Positions 15,038 to 22,670 of a stretch of DNA of 64,000 bases are shown piece by piece. The notes beneath the pieces are model-generated. The model was not told where the DNA came from. It did not search any database and saw only the letters and a list, made by a program, of their open reading frames with translations. The stretch covers positions 62,001 through 126,000 of the forward strand of contig JAEZKZ010000102.1 in NCBI GenBank assembly GCA_023415305.1, written 5' to 3'. Source of the DNA: Bacillota bacterium. Lineage in GTDB: Bacteria; Bacillota; Clostridia; Acetivibrionales; DSM-1351. The position numbers were made by a program, and so were the translations under genes. The stretch's first letter is position 1. Each line of letters starts with the position of its first letter.

Positions 15038-15763
15038 ATGGAATTCTATCAACAGATATCAAAGTATTATGATTATATCTTTCCTACAGGTGAAGAGCAG
15101 GTAAGGTTTCTGAAGGAAGTTGCGGGTAATCCTCCCAGAAGCGTACTGGATATAGCCTGCGGAACGGGGGGCTACTCCCTTGAGCTGGCTGCGCAAGGTT
15201 ACAACGTAACGGCAGTTGATCTTGACGCTGGAATGCTTAAGCAGCTCGGTGACAAAATGGACATTTCAAAAGGGACCTTGGAATATTTTCAATCAGATAT
15301 GGTTAAAGTGAAGGAAAAACTTCAATCAAAATTCAATATGGCTTTCTGCATTGGTAATTCATTGGTGCATCTTGAAAATATGCAGCAGATAAAAGAGTTT
15401 TTGGTGAACACAAGAACAATGCTGGAGAATGACGGAAGTCTTATTCTGCAGATAATAAACTATGACAGAATAATACTAAGGGATATTAATAGCCTTCCTA
15501 CTGTAGAAAATAAAGATATTGGGCTTAGTTTTGAACGAAATTACGAATACAGCAAAGAAAACAAAAAAATAGCATTCAAAACAAGACTTACAGTTGAGGG
15601 AAAGAGCTTGGACAACCAGGTGTTACTTTACCCGTTACGTCAGGATGAGCTTACTGAAGCTCTTAGTGATGTTGGATTTAAAAAACTGAAGCTTTTTGGA
15701 GATTTTAACGGTAGTGAATTCGACAAGTACAATTCTTTCATGCTGGTAGTATGGGCGAGATAA
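15038..15763 (+). CDS. Class I SAM-dependent methyltransferase
   Basis: A 241-residue Rossmann-fold methyltransferase. Motif I VLDIACGTGGYSLELA is at residues ~37-52, followed by VTAVDLDAGML and the motif IV region MAFCIGNSLVHL. The substrate is unknown; similar proteins act on small molecules or quinone-like substrates. TAGAGGAGA precedes ATG 15038. The 20-bp tandem repeats lie directly upstream. Confidence 0.85.
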   Translation: MEFYQQISKYYDYIFPTGEEQVRFLKEVAGNPPRSVLDIACGTGGYSLELAAQGYNVTAVDLDAGMLKQLGDKMDISKGTLEYFQSDMVKVKEKLQSKFNMAFCIGNSLVHLENMQQIKEFLVNTRTMLENDGSLILQIINYDRIILRDINSLPTVENKDIGLSFERNYEYSKENKKIAFKTRLTVEGKSLDNQVLLYPLRQDELTEALSDVGFKKLKLFGDFNGSEFDKYNSFMLVVWAR

Positions 15764-15869
15764 TAAGTCAGGCAAGAAAGGTAGCGCATTAACTTCTATC
15801 CTTTTTAGTAATTGAACCTGTAATAAGGCCTTATTTAAAACCAATCGGAAAAGGAGCATTAAGTGTTAT

Positions 15870-16598
15870 ATGAGCAGAATCGGACAAGAAATAAATAAAC
15901 TGAGGTTACAAAAAGGCTTGTCACCCAAGCAGCTTGCAAAAGCCTTGGGAGTTTCAGAGAATTTTGTGTTGGACATTGAATCCGGTAAAAAAATTATTAG
16001 TGACGATATGATAGGAAGAGTCTCAAAGGCTCTCGATTTTGAACTTGGACCTATAGGCTTATTTGCTTCTGAGGATAAGCAGGGAGATAAATATGCAGGG
16101 GCCGAAAGAGCTGCCGTTCCCGCTGCCGTAACCTCTAGCGTAAAGCAGCAAGCCGGTGCTGCCCAGAACAAGGTGAATCTTAACCAGCCGGTACAGGAGG
16201 TTTGGGATGATGCCTTTGGCAATATTCTAAAAACCGTACCTGTATATGATTATAGGATGGACAGGCTGATTGAGAAGAAGCTTCTACCTATTGAAAAGAA
16301 CAAGGTGGAAGGCTTTCAAAAGGAGAAAGTGTTCTATCTGAATATTGAGGACACTGATATGACTGGCTTCAGAATTGCTAAGGGAGACAGGGCTCTTTCA
16401 ATATTAACTGGTGAAATTGATGCTGACGGAATTTACTTTATTGAATATAATGGAAGCAGGGCAGTCAGACAGGTCAAAAAGCTTCAAGCAGATAAGCTGC
16501 TGCTTGTAAGCAATAAAGGTACACTGATTACTGAGACAATAAGTACGAAAAGTATAAAAGTCATTGCCCGACTTGTCAAGCTTGAAATATCACTTTAA
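15870..16598 (+). CDS. XRE-family regulator with an S24-like C-terminal domain
   Basis: The first ~60 residues of 242 form a Cro/CI-type helix-turn-helix (QKGLSPKQLAKALGVSENFVLDIESGKK). An Ala/Gln-rich linker follows, and the C-terminal half resembles the LexA/CI S24 fold: DTDMTGFRIAKGDRAL matches the usual SM-x-P...GD motif, and GIYFIEYNGSRAVRQVKKL the Lys region. The catalytic Ser appears replaced (TDM) and the Lys position reads Arg, so self-cleavage is unlikely. The regulator is probably a ligand- or dimer-controlled repressor. It lies 15 bases upstream of corA and may be cotranscribed with it. Confidence 0.75.
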   Translation: MSRIGQEINKLRLQKGLSPKQLAKALGVSENFVLDIESGKKIISDDMIGRVSKALDFELGPIGLFASEDKQGDKYAGAERAAVPAAVTSSVKQQAGAAQNKVNLNQPVQEVWDDAFGNILKTVPVYDYRMDRLIEKKLLPIEKNKVEGFQKEKVFYLNIEDTDMTGFRIAKGDRALSILTGEIDADGIYFIEYNGSRAVRQVKKLQADKLLLVSNKGTLITETISTKSIKVIARLVKLEISL

Positions 16599-16613
16599 GC
16601 ATAAGGAGTACAT

Positions 16614-17678
16614 ATGCAAAAGCTTGTTAAATCCCGCTCTAAAACTATAGGAATGCCACCTGGGACTCTCGTCCATATAGGAGAGAAAAAACGTGAGACC
16701 ACGTTAATGACCTTAATTGGCTACGACGAGGAAAACTTTGAGCAAAAGAAGCTTGGCATAAAAGGACTTGAGGCACTTAAGATCAAGGAGACGGGTACTA
16801 CATGGCTAAATGTTGAGGGCCTGAGTGACATAAATGTTCTGGAAACAGTAGGGACAGTGTTCAGCCTGCATCCCCTTATATTGGAGGATATTTTAAATAC
16901 AGACCAGAGACCCAAAATTGATGTAAATGAAGAATATATATATATTTCTGCTAAAGTGTTGCTCTACGACAAAGAGTTAGGGGAATTGGATATTGAACAG
17001 GTAAGTTTTATTTTGGGAAAAAAGTATGTTATAACTATAACGGAGAGAGATACCGATGTCTTTGAGCCTATTATAAAAAGACTACAGCAGGGGATGAGCC
17101 GCTTCAGAAAGCTGGGTGCCGATTACCTTGCCTACAGCCTGCTGGATGTTGTTGTGGACAATTATTTTACAGTACTCGAAAGCTTTGGAGAAAAGGTAGA
17201 GCTAGTTGAAGACGAGATGATGGTCAGAAACAACAGACAAACACTGAGAACAATTCACGAACTGAAAAGACAGATGCTATTGCTGCATAAGGCAGTTTGG
17301 CCTCTCAGGGAAGTACTTTCCTTCCTTGAACGGGGTGAAAGTCTTATGGTACACGAAACAACAGACATATATATAAGGGACCTTTATGATCATGTTATAC
17401 AGGTAATGGATACTACAGAAACACTTAGAGATATTCTATCAAGTATGCTGGAGGTATACCTTTCCAGCAGCAGTAATAAAATGAATGAAATTATGAAGGT
17501 ACTTACCATTATTTCTACGGTGTTCATGCCTTTGTCCTTTATTGTAGGTGTTTACGGAATGAATTTAAGAAATATGCCCGAACTGGATTGGCCCTTAATG
17601 TACCCGGTCTTGTGGCTGATTATGATTTGCATATCTGTTTCAATGCTTATATATTTTAAAAAGAAAAGATGGTGGTAA
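16614..17678 (+). CDS. corA: CorA family magnesium/cobalt transporter
   Basis: A 354-residue CorA channel. The selectivity motif YGMN is at residues 314-317, at the end of the first of two C-terminal membrane helices, and the chain ends with a basic KKKRWW tail. The large N-terminal domain is cytoplasmic. AAGGAGT precedes ATG 16614. Its stop is only 2 bases from the end of the convergent germination permease gene, and its terminator lies inside that gene. Confidence 0.93.
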   Translation: MQKLVKSRSKTIGMPPGTLVHIGEKKRETTLMTLIGYDEENFEQKKLGIKGLEALKIKETGTTWLNVEGLSDINVLETVGTVFSLHPLILEDILNTDQRPKIDVNEEYIYISAKVLLYDKELGELDIEQVSFILGKKYVITITERDTDVFEPIIKRLQQGMSRFRKLGADYLAYSLLDVVVDNYFTVLESFGEKVELVEDEMMVRNNRQTLRTIHELKRQMLLLHKAVWPLREVLSFLERGESLMVHETTDIYIRDLYDHVIQVMDTTETLRDILSSMLEVYLSSSSNKMNEIMKVLTIISTVFMPLSFIVGVYGMNLRNMPELDWPLMYPVLWLIMICISVSMLIYFKKKRWW

Positions 17679-17680
17679 TA

Positions 17681-18796
17681 TTAAGACTGGCTTGATACCA
17701 GCTTTTTATTTTTCAAGCCGACTTTGATTTTTGCAACAATTAAAGTGACAATCGGGATAATAACCTGAAAGGGTAACGCGTAATATTGATATATATTAAT
17801 AGCCCAATCAAACATTTCAGATAAGCTTGAATAAAGCATGCATGACAGGTTCATCATCAGAAAACCGATTGGTGCTGAAACAGGCCTGTAATTATCAATA
17901 TTCAGTATTTTTGAGAATCCTTTTACAGCGGCATAAAGACAGGTGCTTATTTTTACGAAACCTCCCAGTATAAAAGTAATTGCAACTACCACCTCAAATC
18001 TTTGAACTATTTCACCGATATTTATAGTTCTTACCGCAACATATGAAGGAAAATACAGGTCGATGGAGTACTCAACTCCTAAAACAGCAATATTCCTGAC
18101 AGTAATTAACAGCATAAAAATGCATCCGATAAGGGTACCGATAAGCATAACCCTGAAACATTTTTTTATGTCCTTCAAAGAATCAAAAATCATTGTAAAA
18201 ATTATCGATTCAGCAAAAGGGAAGGCAAATACTGTGAAGGTACCCGGCAGAATAGTTTTTATGCCATTATAAAGAACTGGTCTTAGATTAATCATATCGG
18301 CATTTATAGCAGACAGGGCAACAGTAATTGCTATATTTATGGCAACCAGCGGAAATACAAATGAAGACCAGCGGCCCATAACTTCAATACCTGCCTTAAC
18401 AATCCAAATACATAATAAACCTATAAAAACTGCTATAACAGGTTGCGGAGTTTCGGGAAAGGATATGGTCGATACAAATTCGGAAAAGTTTCTTATTACA
18501 AGTGCTCCAAGATGAAAGGCATACCAGCAATAAAGCAGGCAAAATATTTTTCCTGCGATCTTTCCATAGGTATCAATAAAAATTTCGAACAGATTCTTCC
18601 CCGGATGCAGTTTAAGCAGAAATGAATAAATAAGGATTATGGGTATTGATATAGCCATAGCCATAAGAATTACAATCCATATATCCTGCCGGGTTTCATC
18701 ACCAATACTCATTACCATGAAGCTGCCGGTTATAAACATGGCAATCATGTATATACCCTGTCTGTCCGAAATTATTTCTATATCCACAGTACTCAT
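17681..18796 (-). CDS. Spore germination permease, GerAB/GerKB family
   Basis: A 371-residue membrane protein of the amino acid-polyamine-cation type that forms the B subunit of germinant receptors in the spore inner membrane. About ten hydrophobic segments are visible, with the family-typical start (DRQGIYMIAMFITGSFMVM) and the PFAESIIFTMIFDS region. It is the last gene of the A-C-small subunit-B operon. The germinant it recognises cannot be predicted. Confidence 0.9.
   Translation of the reverse strand: MSTVDIEIISDRQGIYMIAMFITGSFMVMSIGDETRQDIWIVILMAMAISIPIILIYSFLLKLHPGKNLFEIFIDTYGKIAGKIFCLLYCWYAFHLGALVIRNFSEFVSTISFPETPQPVIAVFIGLLCIWIVKAGIEVMGRWSSFVFPLVAINIAITVALSAINADMINLRPVLYNGIKTILPGTFTVFAFPFAESIIFTMIFDSLKDIKKCFRVMLIGTLIGCIFMLLITVRNIAVLGVEYSIDLYFPSYVAVRTINIGEIVQRFEVVVAITFILGGFVKISTCLYAAVKGFSKILNIDNYRPVSAPIGFLMMNLSCMLYSSLSEMFDWAINIYQYYALPFQVIIPIVTLIVAKIKVGLKNKKLVSSQS
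17683..17707 (+). terminator. corA terminator overlapping the convergent ger gene
   Basis: The arms AAG-A-CTGG (17683-17690) and CCAG-CTT (17698-17704) form a short hairpin followed by a T-run. The sequence also encodes the last residues of the germination permease on the other strand. Confidence 0.65.
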
Positions 18797-18818
18797 CCTT
18801 TGTTTTGAATTTATTTAA

Positions 18819-19037
18819 TTATTGTTTCCAAATCAGTGATACTAATTTAGTAATGCCAGCCGAAGGATTAGGTAAATTTACTCCCAGCTCATATAATAGA
18901 TATAATGTATATGATATTGCAAACATAACCAGGTACACCCAAAATTCCTTCAGTTTCTTCTGGTGATAAAGAGGAGTGAGATCTAGAAAAACGTATAATG
19001 CATATATTGTCGAACATATTAATATCATAATTGACAT
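18819..19037 (-). CDS. Small two-helix membrane protein of the germinant-receptor operon (GerD-subunit-like)
   Basis: A 72-residue protein with two hydrophobic helices (MILICSTIYALYVFL and VYLVMFAISYTLYLLYELG). It lies 3 bases after the GerC gene and 22 bases before the permease gene. Several Bacillales and Clostridia germinant operons carry a small two-helix D subunit of about this size; position and topology fit that role. I cannot show sequence identity to a named family. Confidence 0.7.
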   Translation of the reverse strand: MSIMILICSTIYALYVFLDLTPLYHQKKLKEFWVYLVMFAISYTLYLLYELGVNLPNPSAGITKLVSLIWKQ

Positions 19038-19040
19038 AGT

Positions 19041-20183
19041 TCACACTCTCTTTTTAACTGTTTTGGAGTTCAGGCCACTGCCTGTGAGGATAATATTAAC
19101 ATTGATTTCCGGTTCGATTTGTGAAAACAGGTCAACCTTCTTGTCTTGTGAAGCACGCCATACAGAAGGGAGATATGCCTTTACGTATTTTCCAAAGCCA
19201 AAAATATCCGAACCAAAGTCCCTCTTAACCTTTTTGATAAGTTCTTCTGTTTTATTCCGCAGATCATCCTCTGCTTGTTTTTCCAATTTATAGAATTTAC
19301 TATCGGCGAGGAGATCCTTAGTGGTTTCCAGTTCTGCTACACTGCCTTCTATCTTGATATCTATTTTCATTTTAAGTCTATTCTTATTTATTTCCGGTCT
19401 AATCTTGGTTTTGGCTTTTTGAATTTCAAGCGTTACATCAGAATCCTCCATTTTAAAGGTCATTATACCCTTTCTGACCTTATCGGTAATAAATAAAAAC
19501 TTGTTCGTTTCCTCAGGATTAAGATAGCCAATCAGCTTGTCTTCTTTAAATACAGCGGCTCCATATAATTCAGCTGTCCGCTTTTTTTCATTTTCAGTCA
19601 GGCGGATTGCGGGAAGGCAGGGAGAAATTCCTTCCTCTTCAAGTATATTTATCAATTGATATGCCTGAATGGAGGGGCTGTTTAAATCCCTATTCCTGGT
19701 ACCTAGCATTTTCTCAATATTGTTTGCGCTGGTCTGAGATAGGAGCATTTGTTGTTCCAATATCTCTTTTGCAGTTTTTTCCCGAGAAATTATTACATAC
19801 ATTTCTTCACGTACTTCAGCATCTCTGGAAATAAAATCAAGGGCGTCAGCCAGTCCTTCTTTTGCAACTTCCTGACCAACCACAACAATATTGGCATGTG
19901 CCCAATACAATCTATAGCCTGTCAGATTTATGACTTTTCGTATGGCTTCAAATAATGTTTTTCCTTGTGTCTCAATATTTTTTCCAGTCTGCTTTGCATC
20001 TATTCCCGTTGTCTCAAAATCTATTACTTCAACTGTAACAAGGTATTCTCCCGAGGGGGTTTTGTCTATTGAGAAGCCTGATACCAGCGACTTTTTTTCA
20101 AGATCCGAATAATTCCAGCAGCTGCAGGTAAACATTAGGCTGGAGAGTATAATTACTGCAAGTAATATTTTGTGTAGCTTCAT
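19041..20183 (-). CDS. Germinant-receptor lipoprotein, Ger(x)C family
   Basis: A 380-residue C subunit of a spore germinant receptor. The N-terminal signal ends at a lipobox-like LMFTCSCW, with the likely lipid-modified residue C22 followed by W as in other GerC proteins. A family hallmark is SGFSIDKTPSGEYLVTVEVID. The start overlaps the GerA stop by 4 bases (ATGA). Confidence 0.92.
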   Translation of the reverse strand: MKLHKILLAVIILSSLMFTCSCWNYSDLEKKSLVSGFSIDKTPSGEYLVTVEVIDFETTGIDAKQTGKNIETQGKTLFEAIRKVINLTGYRLYWAHANIVVVGQEVAKEGLADALDFISRDAEVREEMYVIISREKTAKEILEQQMLLSQTSANNIEKMLGTRNRDLNSPSIQAYQLINILEEEGISPCLPAIRLTENEKKRTAELYGAAVFKEDKLIGYLNPEETNKFLFITDKVRKGIMTFKMEDSDVTLEIQKAKTKIRPEINKNRLKMKIDIKIEGSVAELETTKDLLADSKFYKLEKQAEDDLRNKTEELIKKVKRDFGSDIFGFGKYVKAYLPSVWRASQDKKVDLFSQIEPEINVNIILTGSGLNSKTVKKRV

Positions 20184-21733
20184 TTCCTTGTACCTCTGCT
20201 ATTCATCCGTATCCGGTTATTTGAGGTCATGAATTTCGGACGGTATTTCATATATGGCCAGGGTGCCCTAATGGCTGTGTCCATCAAGTCAGCTTTTGTT
20301 ATATTTATCAAGCCCAGCATATAAGGAACCCCAAAGGAACGTAACTCCAGTAAGTGTATCACTAGACCTATCATGCCGAACATATATCCATACAAGCCTA
20401 TAATTGATGAAAAGAACAGCAGTATTAGTCTTATTGTAATAAGTACCCCGTTAAGCTTTGGAATGCCCAGACTGGTTATTGCAGTCAGCGCCACGATTAT
20501 TACTACTGGAGAGCTCACAAATCTAGCTTCAACTGCTGCCTGGCCCAATACCAGGGCCCCCACGATACTCAGTGCCTGACCTATATTGGATGGCATCCTT
20601 GTTCCGGCCTCCCTGAGAATTTCAAAGGTAAGCAAAAGCAACAGGATTTCGATGACTGTAGGGAATGGCACACTTTGTCTCGCTGCAGAGATACTTCTGA
20701 TCAGTGGCGTAGGCAGCATTTCCTGATGAAAGGTGGTCAATGAAGTATAAACAGCCGGCAGACTGATTGATAAAAGGAAGCTAAGAAACCGGATGAGCCT
20801 ATTCACCGATGAAAAATAGAAATTAATATAGTAATCCTCGTTTGATTGAAAAGATTCAATAAAAACATGGGGAACAGTAATGGCTATAGGAGAACCTTCC
20901 ATAAGCAATGCTATACGCCCCTCTAATAGGCGTGCTGCAACAACATCGGGCCTTTCTGTGCTTCCGATAGTCTTAAAGGGTGATAGCGGTGCATCCTTTA
21001 TTAATTCGGTTATTGTCCCTGTAGCGAGAATGCCGTCAATATCTATTGTATCCAGCCTCTTGTTCAATTCAGTCAATATTTGCCCATTTACAATTCCGTC
21101 AATATAGGTTATACAAACTTTGGTAGCAGATTGAACCCCCAATTTTCTAAATTTGAATTTTAAATTATTGGTTGCCAGTCTTCTTCGTATCATAGAAAGG
21201 TTTTCCAGCAGTGATTCAGTAAAGCCCTCTCTTGGCCCCCTTATGTTTTTTTCACTGTCAGGCTCCTCAATAGCCCTGCTTTTCCAGCCCTTTGAACTGA
21301 CTATAATAGCTTCTGAAAAGCCTTCCATAAGCAGTACGGTATCACCAACCACTATCGCTTGTGCCAGTTCGGCAGAATCGGAGCTTTTTTTTAGATTATT
21401 GGACTCCAGTACATGATTGAAAATATTACAGAATATATCCTTGGAATTATCAAGGGATGTGCTAACCATAACAGGCTTTATTATATACTCATTGACAATT
21501 TCAGTTTTTATCATCCCATCAATGAATAGGGCACACAGCTTTATATTACTGTTTTGATTGTTTTCAAAGTACCTTATCAAAAAGGTTTCGTCATTGTTGA
21601 ACAGGTCTTTAAAAAGAGCAATATTTTCTTCAAGTGTTTTAAAAAGTGTCTGAACAGCAGCAGTAGCATTGCTATCAGTACTGTCAAAGGAATTGCAGCT
21701 GGTGACTTTTTTTTGCTTCTTTATTTTAAACAT
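20180..21733 (-). CDS. Spore germination protein, GerA family (A subunit)
   Basis: A 517-residue receptor A subunit. A cytoplasmic N-terminal domain of ~300 residues is followed by four to five membrane helices beginning near RFLSFLLSISLPAVYTSL, then the PFPTVIEILLLLLTFEILREAGTRMP and IGQALSIVGALVLGQAAVEA signatures. ATG 21733 is preferred because AAAGGTG lies just upstream; an ATG 11 codons earlier lacks one. It is the first gene of the ger operon. Confidence 0.93.
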   Translation of the reverse strand: MFKIKKQKKVTSCNSFDSTDSNATAAVQTLFKTLEENIALFKDLFNNDETFLIRYFENNQNSNIKLCALFIDGMIKTEIVNEYIIKPVMVSTSLDNSKDIFCNIFNHVLESNNLKKSSDSAELAQAIVVGDTVLLMEGFSEAIIVSSKGWKSRAIEEPDSEKNIRGPREGFTESLLENLSMIRRRLATNNLKFKFRKLGVQSATKVCITYIDGIVNGQILTELNKRLDTIDIDGILATGTITELIKDAPLSPFKTIGSTERPDVVAARLLEGRIALLMEGSPIAITVPHVFIESFQSNEDYYINFYFSSVNRLIRFLSFLLSISLPAVYTSLTTFHQEMLPTPLIRSISAARQSVPFPTVIEILLLLLTFEILREAGTRMPSNIGQALSIVGALVLGQAAVEARFVSSPVVIIVALTAITSLGIPKLNGVLITIRLILLFFSSIIGLYGYMFGMIGLVIHLLELRSFGVPYMLGLINITKADLMDTAIRAPWPYMKYRPKFMTSNNRIRMNSRGTRK

Positions 21734-21992
21734 ATATAAACACCTTTTTATGCAGAGGTTTATCAACGTATAGCAGTTATTATTTGCATTATTTTATATA
21801 AAATACGGCTTCCTTACAAAATTGTAATTTAAGAATTCACGCAGTTGTAAGCTTTCCTTCGTATAATTTGATGTATGCAGAAGCTAAGTTATGCTTCAAT
21901 ACACATGTTAACAAACGGTCTGGATAAATTCCGGTTTAATAATTTCAGGCACAGTGCCAATTAAGTTATGAAAAACGAATGGAGGAACAAGG

Positions 21993-22670
21993 ATGGAAGT
22001 TTTAAGAATTGAAAATCTAACAAAGAAATATGGTAAGGGCCAAAATGAAGTTGTAGCTGTGGACAATATTAGCTTTTCAGTTAATAAGGGTGAATTTGTA
22101 GCAATCGTCGGTCCCAGCGGCTCGGGTAAAAGTACTCTGCTGCATTTGCTGGGCGGTGTTGATAAACCTACCTCCGGTAAGGTTTATATAGATGATACCG
22201 ATATTTACGGCCTTAAGGAAAAGGAGTTATCTGTTTTAAGAAGAAGAAAGGTCGGTTTTGTGTTTCAGGCCTATAATTTGATTCCGGTATTATCGGCAGA
22301 GGAAAATATTCTAATGCCCCTTCTGCTTGATAACAGGAAGGAAGATAAGCAGTACATTGATGAACTTCTCACCATATTAAATCTGAAGGATAGAAGAAGA
22401 CACCTGCCTTCGGAACTTTCCGGCGGTCAGCAGCAGCGTGTTTCCATAGGAAGGGCCCTTGCAAACAAACCCTCTATAATACTGGCGGACGAACCTACCG
22501 GAAATCTCGATACAAAAAACTCCAGAGAAGTCCTGGAACTGCTGAAATACTCCGCCAAAAAATATAATCAAACCCTGATACTCATTTCACACGATATGAA
22601 TATTGCCGGTATGGCAGACCGGATAATCAGTATTGTAGACGGAAGAATTTCTTCTGATAAGGAGGTCTGA
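21993..22670 (+). CDS. ABC transporter ATPase, MacB/LolD/Bce type
   Basis: A 225-residue nucleotide-binding subunit. Walker A is GPSGSGKST, the signature is LSGGQQQRVSIGRAL and Walker B is IILADEPTGNLD, followed by an SHD switch. It pairs with the FtsX-type permease whose start overlaps its stop by one base. In Firmicutes, such pairs beside a two-component system usually serve peptide-antibiotic resistance or export. Confidence 0.92.
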   Translation: MEVLRIENLTKKYGKGQNEVVAVDNISFSVNKGEFVAIVGPSGSGKSTLLHLLGGVDKPTSGKVYIDDTDIYGLKEKELSVLRRRKVGFVFQAYNLIPVLSAEENILMPLLLDNRKEDKQYIDELLTILNLKDRRRHLPSELSGGQQQRVSIGRALANKPSIILADEPTGNLDTKNSREVLELLKYSAKKYNQTLILISHDMNIAGMADRIISIVDGRISSDKEV

